Assembly (NCBI RefSeq): GCF_050113635.1
Contig: NZ_JBNJLT010000005.1
Span: 124,001 to 188,000, forward strand
Direction: 5' to 3'
Source: Marinimicrobium sp050113635
GTDB taxonomy: Bacteria; Pseudomonadota; Gammaproteobacteria; Pseudomonadales; Cellvibrionaceae
Length of the DNA: 64,000 nt
Shown: positions 57,844 to 64,000 of the stretch, piece after piece
Position numbering within the stretch: position 1 is the first letter of the stretch
Layout: every line of letters starts with the position of its first letter
The notes under the pieces: generated by a model
Databases searched by the model: none
Told to the model about the DNA's origin: nothing
The model's input: the letters and a program-made list of their open reading frames with translations, nothing else
Position numbers and translations under genes: made by a program

Positions 57844-58704
57844 ATGTTGCAGAAGCCCCCGATTATATTGACCAATGGTCAGTTCGATAGCGGTCTCTCG
57901 GTATTGGACCGAGGGCTGGCTTATGGCGATGGGTTATTCGAAACTTGCCGCGTGCGAGCGGGTGAGATTCCTCTTTGGGAAAAACATCGGCAGCGCCTGG
58001 AAAAAGGCGCCCGACACTTTGGCATCCCACTGGATGTGGTCCGCCTGGAGACAGAGCGGGCGAGGATTCTTTCGAAAGCGCGAGAGAAAGAAGATCAAGG
58101 TACACCGGGTGACGGTGTGCTGAAGTTAATTGTGACACGGGGCGAAGGCGGGCAGGCCTACGCACCGCCCACAGACCCCGTGCCTTCCTATTGCTGGCAA
58201 TTACGATGCGGGACGTCTCCGTCGTGGGAGAAAGGACAGGATGGTGTCGTCTTGTTCGAATGTCAGCACCGCCTGGGGGACAATCCGGCGCTGGCAGGGC
58301 ACAAGCATTTAAATCGTCTGGAATACGTGCTGGCTCGCTCAGAGTGGCGAGACGAGTACCCGGAAGGGCTGTTGTGTGACGCTCGTGACTGCGCCATTGA
58401 AGGTACGCTCAGCAACATTTTTGTGCGCACGAAGATGGGCTGGTGTACACCGTTGTTAAAACGCAATGGTGTGGCCGGTGTTATGCGCGATTTGATCCTG
58501 AGTGCTGTAGCACCTTCGTGCAACGTAACAATAACGCCGTGCGATCTCCCCATCGCCGACGTAAAAAGCGCGCGTGAGCTGTTTGTGTGCAATAGTGTCT
58601 TCGGAATATGGCCCGTTAGCGGGTTGAGTGGTGGGCAGCGTTTCGAGGTGGGTGAGGATACGCGGCAACTTCAATCGGCGTTGCGTGAACTGATTGAAAC
58701 GTAA
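57844..58704 (+). CDS. pabC: aminodeoxychorismate lyase
   Basis: A 286-residue fold-type IV PLP enzyme giving p-aminobenzoate and pyruvate for folate synthesis. 'SVLDRGLAYGDGLFETCRVRAGEIPLWEKH' at the start and the Schiff-base Lys154 in 'LAGHKHLNRLEYVLA', plus 'AIEGTLSNIFVR', are the family features. It lies 64 bases after fabF, across a hairpin, and 12 bases before mltG, as in E. coli and Pseudomonas. Confidence 0.94.
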   Translation: MLQKPPIILTNGQFDSGLSVLDRGLAYGDGLFETCRVRAGEIPLWEKHRQRLEKGARHFGIPLDVVRLETERARILSKAREKEDQGTPGDGVLKLIVTRGEGGQAYAPPTDPVPSYCWQLRCGTSPSWEKGQDGVVLFECQHRLGDNPALAGHKHLNRLEYVLARSEWRDEYPEGLLCDARDCAIEGTLSNIFVRTKMGWCTPLLKRNGVAGVMRDLILSAVAPSCNVTITPCDLPIADVKSARELFVCNSVFGIWPVSGLSGGQRFEVGEDTRQLQSALRELIET

Positions 58705-58716
58705 AAAGGAGAAGCA

Positions 58717-59760
58717 GTGAAACGGTTTCTGGTGCGGTTATTCTCGTTAGGCGTGGTGTTGGCCGGAGCGCTGGCAGCGTACAGCTGGTATTGGCTGCAC
58801 GAAACGCCGCTGGACCTCCCGCAAGAGGGCTTGCATTACGAGTTGGCTCGCGGTGAATCCCTGAGTCATGTGGCTCACGATCTGGGTGCTTCTGGCGCGC
58901 TGCGCTATCCGGTGCTGCTCAGGATCTATGCCCGGCTGACCGAACAAACCCAGGTGCGGGCAGGGGAGTATCAACTCGTTTCCGGTTTAACCCCGGTAGG
59001 CTTGATAGAGCAATTGTCGGAAGGCAACGTCATCTTGCACAGTGTCACCCTGATTGAAGGGTGGACCTACCAGCAGGCGCTTGAGGCGCTACACGCTCAG
59101 GAGGATATTGAAGCAACGCTGAAAGGGCTCTCCCGATCGGAACAGCTGACACGGTTGTCGCTGAATATCGATCACCCGGAAGGCTGGTTTTTCCCCGATA
59201 CCTATCGATATGTGCGTGGCACCACGGACGTAGAGATTTTGCGACGCGCACACCAGGCGATGCGCAGGGCATTGGACGCGGTCTGGGCGGAGCGCTCTGA
59301 TACGCTGCCGATAGGAACGCCGTACGAAGCCCTGATTCTGGCCTCATTGATTGAGCGTGAAACGGGCGCTCCCTGGGAGCGACGCGAAATCGCCGGAGTT
59401 TTCGTGCGCCGTCTGCAGCGCGGCATGCGGCTGCAAACCGATCCTACCGTCATCTACGGAATGGGAGATCGCTATCAGGGACGAATTACCCGTCAGGATT
59501 TGCGCGCACCCACCGCGTACAACACCTACACAATAGCCGGACTGCCGCCCACACCCATTGCGTTACCGGGTCGAGAAGCACTGGCGGCCGCGGTGGATCC
59601 GGCGCCCGGCACATCGCTCTACTTTGTGGCGCGAGGCGATGGCACCCATGTCTTCTCCGACGATCTTGATGCACACAATCGAGCCGTCCGGGAGTACCAG
59701 CTGCAACGCCGGGAGGACTACCGTTCTTCACCACCTTTAGGGGCACCCCCCGCTCGTTGA
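58717..59760 (+). CDS. mltG: endolytic peptidoglycan transglycosylase MltG (YceG)
   Basis: A 347-residue inner-membrane protein with an N-terminal helix (~4-24), a LysM-like region, and the YceG catalytic domain 'LILASLIERETGAPWERREIAGVFVRRL' with Glu213 as catalytic residue, 'LQTDPTVIYGMGDRY', 'YNTYTIAGLPPTPIALPGREAL' and 'FVARGDGTHVFSDDL'. It cleaves nascent glycan strands at the membrane. The start is GTG with AAGGAGAAG upstream. It is the last gene of the fab cluster; the usual tmk does not follow, and glnS is next. Confidence 0.95.
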   Translation: MKRFLVRLFSLGVVLAGALAAYSWYWLHETPLDLPQEGLHYELARGESLSHVAHDLGASGALRYPVLLRIYARLTEQTQVRAGEYQLVSGLTPVGLIEQLSEGNVILHSVTLIEGWTYQQALEALHAQEDIEATLKGLSRSEQLTRLSLNIDHPEGWFFPDTYRYVRGTTDVEILRRAHQAMRRALDAVWAERSDTLPIGTPYEALILASLIERETGAPWERREIAGVFVRRLQRGMRLQTDPTVIYGMGDRYQGRITRQDLRAPTAYNTYTIAGLPPTPIALPGREALAAAVDPAPGTSLYFVARGDGTHVFSDDLDAHNRAVREYQLQRREDYRSSPPLGAPPAR

Positions 59761-59927
59761 ATGACGTTATTGTTCTTGTGTCCCTTGTCTCAATGGTGCC
59801 TAGGAAAAGGCAGGGTGAATGGTTACAATGGTTGGCTTGGTCGCAAATGGCGCGAAATGTACCGTCTGCTATGGCCGTATTTCACTGAATTACCCTATTC
59901 CACAGAGTTAAAGGGAAAGCGAATCCT

Positions 59928-61640
59928 ATGAGTGATCAGTCCTCCGCCGGGGGCCGGGGCAATCCGGACACGCCATCCGAAAAGCCGCAACACTTTATCC
60001 AGCAGATTATTCGCAAAGACCTTGAGTCCGGTCAAACTGCGAAGGTGGTCACGCGTTTTCCGCCCGAGCCGAATGGCTATTTGCACATTGGCCATGCCAA
60101 GTCTATTTGCCTGAATTTCGGTATGGCCGCCGAATTTGGTGGCGACTGTCATTTGCGCTTTGATGACACCAACCCGGAAAAAGAGAGCGAAGAGTACGTC
60201 AACGCTATCAAAGCGGATGTTCAGTGGCTTGGCTTCCAGTGGGCTGGCGACGTTCGTTACACCTCTGACTACTTTGAGCAATTGCACAAGTGGGCGCTTC
60301 ATCTGATCCGCGAGGGAAAAGCGTATGTGTGCGATTTGAGTCCGGATGAGGCCCGGGAGTATCGAGGCACACTCACCGAGCCTGGCCGTGACAGCCCATA
60401 CCGCGACCGCTCCGTTGAAGAAAACCTTACTCTGTTCGAGAAAATGCGTCTGGGAGAGTTTGACGAGGGCAGCTGTGCGTTGCGCGCCAAGATTGATATG
60501 GCGGCGCCGAACATCAATCTGCGCGACCCCATTATCTATCGCATTAAAAAAGCGCATCATCACCACACGGGTGATATCTGGAGTATTTATCCCTCCTACG
60601 ATTTTGCTCACGGGCAAAGTGATGCCCTCGAGGGCGTGACGCACTCCATTTGTACGCTGGAATTTGAAGATCATCGCCCGCTGTACAACTGGTTTATTGA
60701 AAACCTGCCGGTGCCGACCGCCCCCAGGCAGTACGAGTTTGCCCGGCTTAATATCAACTATACCGTTACCAGCAAGCGCAAATTGCGGCAACTGGTGGAC
60801 GAGGAGCATGTGGACGGTTGGGATGACCCGAGAATGCCCACTATCTCCGGCATGCGCCGTCGGGGCTATCCACCCGAAGCGCTGCGTAATTTCTGCACGG
60901 CTATTGGTGTGACACGTTCTGACAGCGTCGTTGATGTGGGCATGCTCGAATATGCGGTGCGCGATCATCTGGACAAGAATGCACCGCGCGCAATGTGTGT
61001 GTTGGACCCGTTGAAAGTCACCTTGACGAATTACGAGGCCGACCGAACCGAGGAGATGCGTGCGCCGGGGCACCCGAACCGTGATGATTTCAACGAGCGT
61101 GTCTTGCCATTTACCCAAACGCTGTTTATTGAGCGCGAGGACTTCCGCGAAGAGGCCAACAAAAAATACAAGCGACTGGTGCTCGGTAAGCGCGTTCGCT
61201 TACGCAACGCCTATGTCATCGAAGCGGATGAAGCGATCAAGAACGAGCAGGGGGAGGTTATCGAAGTGCGCGCCCGGGTGATTGAAGGTACGCTGGGTAA
61301 CGATCCGGCCGACGGAGTCAAACCCAAAGGCGTCATCCATTGGGTGTCTGCGACGCACCACCTCAGCTGCGAGGTGCGCCAGTATGACCGTCTGTTCAAT
61401 GATCCCTCTCCCGACAGCGGTGGTAAGGACTTTCTGCAAGCGATTAACCCGGAAAGTCTGAGGGTCCTTAATAATTGCAAAGCAGAGATCAGTCTGGCAA
61501 ACGCTCGCGTCGGAGATCATTTCCAGTTTGAACGTTCTGGTTATTTTTGCCTGGACAGTCGCTATTCAACACTGGAAAAGCCGGTTTTCAATCGCACCAT
61601 TGAGTTGCGTGACACCTGGGCCAAAATTCAGAATCAGTAA
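59928..61640 (+). CDS. glnS: glutaminyl-tRNA synthetase
   Basis: A 570-residue class I synthetase charging tRNA-Gln. The HIGH motif is 'GYLHIGHAKSICLNFG' (His53), the KMSKS-equivalent 'VTSKRKL', and 'RFDDTNPEKE' and 'GWDDPRMPT' are the ATP and tRNA-end binding segments. The anticodon-binding beta-barrels occupy the C-terminal half. The presence of GlnRS argues that the amidase in the window is not GatA. A 167-base gap follows mltG; cysS starts 6 bases after its stop and is probably coupled. Confidence 0.97.
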   Translation: MSDQSSAGGRGNPDTPSEKPQHFIQQIIRKDLESGQTAKVVTRFPPEPNGYLHIGHAKSICLNFGMAAEFGGDCHLRFDDTNPEKESEEYVNAIKADVQWLGFQWAGDVRYTSDYFEQLHKWALHLIREGKAYVCDLSPDEAREYRGTLTEPGRDSPYRDRSVEENLTLFEKMRLGEFDEGSCALRAKIDMAAPNINLRDPIIYRIKKAHHHHTGDIWSIYPSYDFAHGQSDALEGVTHSICTLEFEDHRPLYNWFIENLPVPTAPRQYEFARLNINYTVTSKRKLRQLVDEEHVDGWDDPRMPTISGMRRRGYPPEALRNFCTAIGVTRSDSVVDVGMLEYAVRDHLDKNAPRAMCVLDPLKVTLTNYEADRTEEMRAPGHPNRDDFNERVLPFTQTLFIEREDFREEANKKYKRLVLGKRVRLRNAYVIEADEAIKNEQGEVIEVRARVIEGTLGNDPADGVKPKGVIHWVSATHHLSCEVRQYDRLFNDPSPDSGGKDFLQAINPESLRVLNNCKAEISLANARVGDHFQFERSGYFCLDSRYSTLEKPVFNRTIELRDTWAKIQNQ

Positions 61641-61646
61641 TCGACT

Positions 61647-63038
61647 ATGACGTTGCAGATATACAATACCCTGACTCGACAAAAAGAAACCTTCAAGCCG
61701 ATTCATCCCGGCAGGATTTCCATGTATGTGTGCGGAGTGACCGTATACGACTACTGTCATTTGGGGCACGGCCGGGTACTGGTCGCCTTTGATGTGATTG
61801 CCCGTTTCCTGCGCAGCCAGGGTTGGGATTTGACGTATGTTCGCAACCTGACGGACATCGACGACAAGATTCTCCGCCGCGCCGAAGAAAATGGCGAGGA
61901 ATACCATCAGCTGACGCACCGCTTTATTGATGCTGCTCATGAAGATGAAGCGCGCCTCGGTATTGTGCCGCCCGATATTGAGCCACGTGCCACGGCTCAT
62001 ATCAGTGATATCGTGGATATGGTGCAGGCTCTGGTGGATAAGGGCTATGCGTACCCGGCCAGTAATGGTGATGTGTATTACCGGGTCAGCCGGTTCGAGC
62101 CGTATGGAAGGTTGAGCAATCGCAATCCCGAGGAGCTGTTGGCCGGCGCCCGCATTGAAGTCGACGAAGCAAAAGAAGACCCCAGAGATTTTGCCTTGTG
62201 GAAGCATGCCGAGAGCGATGATGTGGGGTGGGAATCGCCGTGGGGACGGGGGCGTCCAGGGTGGCACATCGAATGCTCGGCGATGAGCAAACATTGTCTG
62301 GGAGCGCACTTTGATATTCACGGTGGCGGCCCGGATCTGCCGTTCCCGCACCATGAAAACGAAATCGCACAAAGCGAAGCGGCCAATGGTTGCCAGTATG
62401 TCAACTACTGGATTCACGCCGGAGCGTTACGAGTAGATGGTGAAAAAATGTCGAAATCGCTCGGCAATTTCTTCACTATTCGCGATGTATTGGAGCAATA
62501 CCATCCTGAGGTCGTTCGCTACCTGTTGATCGGCAGCCACTATCGCAGCCCGATCAATTATTCCGAAGACAGCTTGATTGAAGCCAGAAACGGACTTGAG
62601 CGTTTTTACGGTGCCTTGAAAGGCTATGAAGCCGTGACACCTGCTCCTTTGGAGACCATGGCGGAGAGCCGTTATTATCGCGATTTTGTGGCCGCGATGA
62701 ATGACGACTTCAATACGCGAGTGGCGCTGGCCGTGTTATACGACCTGGTTCGGGACCTCAACAGCGAAACGGATGTGAGCAAGGCGCAAACGCTGTCCGC
62801 TCAGTTGAAAGCGATGGGCCATATTCTTGGGTTATTGCAGGAGTCTCCCGATACGTTTTTGCAAGCCGGTGGCCGTGATGCCATCAATGCCGAAACGGTG
62901 GAAGGGCTGATTGCCGAGCGTGCGGAAGCCAAGAAGCAGCGCGATTTTGCGCGCGCTGATGCGATTCGTGATCAGCTCGCCGCACAAGGCATTGTGCTGC
63001 TCGATTCTCCTGCGGGCACCCAATGGCGCCGAGAATGA
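61647..63038 (+). CDS. cysS: cysteinyl-tRNA synthetase
   Basis: A 463-residue class I synthetase. Zn ligands include Cys29 in 'MYVCGVTVYDYCHLGHG', followed by the HxGH motif (His38-His41), 'FPHHENEIAQSEA' and the KMSKS motif in 'GEKMSKSLGNFF' near residue 268. The ERAEAKKQRDFARADAIRDQL region is the usual C-terminal signature. No ribosome-binding site is seen; coupling to glnS 6 bases upstream is likely. glnS-cysS order is also found in Pseudomonas. Confidence 0.97.
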   Translation: MTLQIYNTLTRQKETFKPIHPGRISMYVCGVTVYDYCHLGHGRVLVAFDVIARFLRSQGWDLTYVRNLTDIDDKILRRAEENGEEYHQLTHRFIDAAHEDEARLGIVPPDIEPRATAHISDIVDMVQALVDKGYAYPASNGDVYYRVSRFEPYGRLSNRNPEELLAGARIEVDEAKEDPRDFALWKHAESDDVGWESPWGRGRPGWHIECSAMSKHCLGAHFDIHGGGPDLPFPHHENEIAQSEAANGCQYVNYWIHAGALRVDGEKMSKSLGNFFTIRDVLEQYHPEVVRYLLIGSHYRSPINYSEDSLIEARNGLERFYGALKGYEAVTPAPLETMAESRYYRDFVAAMNDDFNTRVALAVLYDLVRDLNSETDVSKAQTLSAQLKAMGHILGLLQESPDTFLQAGGRDAINAETVEGLIAERAEAKKQRDFARADAIRDQLAAQGIVLLDSPAGTQWRRE

Positions 63039-63095
63039 ACCGTTCGTGTTGGGGTTGGTCTGTGACCCTGACAGAGATGTGTAGAGGTATGTTCC

Positions 63096-63302
63096 ATGTC
63101 GTTTCGTAGAGCCTATCGCCGTTATCGAACACTTTGGGTAAGCATTCTGGCTTGCGGAGCATTCCTGGCGCTGGCGGTCTACGGTTGGGGTGTTCGCTGG
63201 CAGGATCTTGGCGGTAAGCTACTGGTGGCAGGGGGGTTGTTGATTGTTTTGATCCTCGTGGCAGCCCTGCTCGGCTATGTGTTGTCCCGTTTACGGCGCT
63301 GA
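63096..63302 (+). CDS. small two-helix membrane protein, unknown function
   Basis: A 68-residue protein with a very basic N-terminus (RRAYRRYR) and two hydrophobic helices (~13-30 and ~39-62), ending in 'SRLRR'. It starts 57 bases after cysS and ends 3 bases before the convergent CorC-type gene. The ATG has a purine-rich stretch GAGGT upstream. The family was not recognised; its position, topology and codon use support a real gene. Confidence 0.7.
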   Translation: MSFRRAYRRYRTLWVSILACGAFLALAVYGWGVRWQDLGGKLLVAGGLLIVLILVAALLGYVLSRLRR

Positions 63303-63305
63303 CCG

Positions 63306-64000
63306 TCAGTCATCGTCCCCGGAACGCGGCACGCGCTCGACTCTCATCCAGGCAATCATCTTATCGGTCAACTCGGTTGTCTCTAAGCGGTAGCCATCGA
63401 GGGCGAAACCAATGTGGGCGTCTGGAATGCTTTCCAGATACTCCATGGCGAGTCCGTTCAACGTTTTGGGGCCGTCTTGTGGCAAATCCCAATCCAGGCC
63501 GCGGTTGATATCCCGAATGAACGTCCCACCGTCAATGAGATAGGTTCCATCGGGTTGAGGGACAATGTCGTCCGTGGACTCTTCGGCGGAGTTAGTGGTG
63601 AAATCGCCGACAATTTCCTCCAGGAGATCCTCCAGTGTGACCAGCCCCTGGACCTCCCCGTACTCATCCACGACCAGCGCCATGCGGCTTTTGTGTTGCT
63701 GGAAATTCAGCAGCTGGGTATGCAGTGGGGTCGCTTCGGGCACGAAATAGGTCTCGTCCGCGTACTCCCGAATCCGCTCAAGGGTAATGCTGTCATCCGT
63801 CCCGCGAATGAAGCGGGCGGCATTGCGCAGGTGCAGAATACCCAGCACATTATTGATGTCACCTTCGTACAGAGGCAGGCGGGTGTACTCGCTGGTGCGG
63901 ATGCATTCGAGTAACTCCGGCACCGGGCGGGTGATGTCCAGGCCTTCCACCTCGTTGCGAGGGATCATAATGTCTTCGACCGTGGATTTTTCCAGATCCA
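63306..64000 (-). CDS. CorB/CorC (CNNM-like) CBS-domain transport protein, partial
   Basis: About 231 C-terminal residues; the 5' part lies outside the window. The frame stays open through the window edge upstream of the Met at 63968 ('LEKSTVEDIMIPRNEVEGLD'), so that Met is internal. Two CBS domains follow ('YTRLPLYEGDINNVLGILHLRN', 'KSRMALVVDEYGEVQGLVTLEDLLEEIVGDF'), then the CorC_HlyC domain ('GTYLIDGGTFIRDINRGL', 'AMEYLESIPDA'). Members with DUF21 membrane domains (CorB, YfjD) and without (CorC, YbeX) share this part, and related CNNM proteins export magnesium or cobalt. The 'IMIPRNEVEGLD' form favours CorB. Confidence 0.9.
   Translation of the reverse strand, partial: DLEKSTVEDIMIPRNEVEGLDITRPVPELLECIRTSEYTRLPLYEGDINNVLGILHLRNAARFIRGTDDSITLERIREYADETYFVPEATPLHTQLLNFQQHKSRMALVVDEYGEVQGLVTLEDLLEEIVGDFTTNSAEESTDDIVPQPDGTYLIDGGTFIRDINRGLDWDLPQDGPKTLNGLAMEYLESIPDAHIGFALDGYRLETTELTDKMIAWMRVERVPRSGDDD

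Noticed and set aside
59895..61118. Minus-strand frame opposite glnS
   Set aside because: Antisense shadow; no protein family features and no ribosome-binding site.
1..64000. CRISPR arrays, insertion sequences, prophage or defence islands
   Set aside because: No regularly spaced repeat array, transposase, integrase or phage gene was seen. The gene content is almost entirely core and metabolic.

Overview
The window looks like chromosomal DNA of a free-living, GC-rich (high fifties percent by eye) gammaproteobacterium. The best fit is a polysaccharide-degrading marine or soil lineage such as Cellvibrionales (Marinimicrobium, Cellvibrio, Microbulbifer, Saccharophagus type). This rests on a TonB receptor paired with a GH26 mannanase lipoprotein, a 180-kDa NAD-glutamate dehydrogenase, AcnB, TusBCDE, MiaE and CmoM, and the rne-rluC-yceF-yceD-rpmF-plsX-fab order. 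The genus assignment is inference. No phage, insertion sequence, plasmid or CRISPR feature was seen.

Layout. 1-3041 (minus): MoxR ATPase, DUF58 protein, DUF4381 protein and the start of a BatA-like von Willebrand protein, in one overlapping operon. 3387-8297: NAD-glutamate dehydrogenase, preceded by an unusual triple TGTAAAC repeat. 8512-16800: an amine/amide catabolism-like cluster (semialdehyde dehydrogenase, beta-decarboxylating dehydrogenase, class III aminotransferase, D-2-hydroxyacid dehydrogenase, amidase, class I aminotransferase, HD hydrolase) interrupted by a 102-bp palindromic element. 16890-22424 (minus): mannan locus (TonB receptor and GH26 lipoprotein) with GTAACC/GGTTAC operators upstream. 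22759-23784: two adjacent frameshifted genes (GNAT and HIT). 24099-28103: DUF2254 membrane protein, periplasmic binding-like protein, DUF2835, pyrD, mgsA. 28110-33618 (minus): SDR, DUF3080 lipoprotein, dienelactone hydrolase, acnB. 34033-37042: lactonase-like lipoprotein, DUF1289, miaE, cmoM. 37058-40627: membrane J-protein, lipocalin, agmatine-to-putrescine pair aguA/aguB, bcp. 40966-43293: short AraC-type regulator, a solitary yajC, AGCS symporter. 43315-45852 (minus): tusDCBE, yccA-like gene, tRNA-Ser(UGA). 46002-49184 (minus): rne. 49924-59760: rluC, HAD phosphatase, yceF-type Maf, yceD, rpmF, plsX, fabD, fabG, acpP, fabF, pabC, mltG, without fabH. 59928-64000: glnS, cysS, a small membrane protein and a partial CorB/CorC-type protein.

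Functional links. Glutamate dehydrogenase supplies the 2-oxoglutarate that the aminotransferases of the next cluster would use. Agmatine breakdown could feed putrescine towards GABA, but the connecting enzymes are not in the window. Translation quality control is well represented (TusBCDE, MiaE, CmoM, RluC, GlnRS, CysRS, tRNA-Ser, RNase E, L32), as is fatty-acid synthesis coupled to L32 and PlsX. Nothing here is clearly a new defence or mobile system. The most unusual items are the catabolic cluster with its palindromic element, the gdhB leader repeats, the apparently leaderless yceD promoter, the solitary yajC, and the paired frameshifts.
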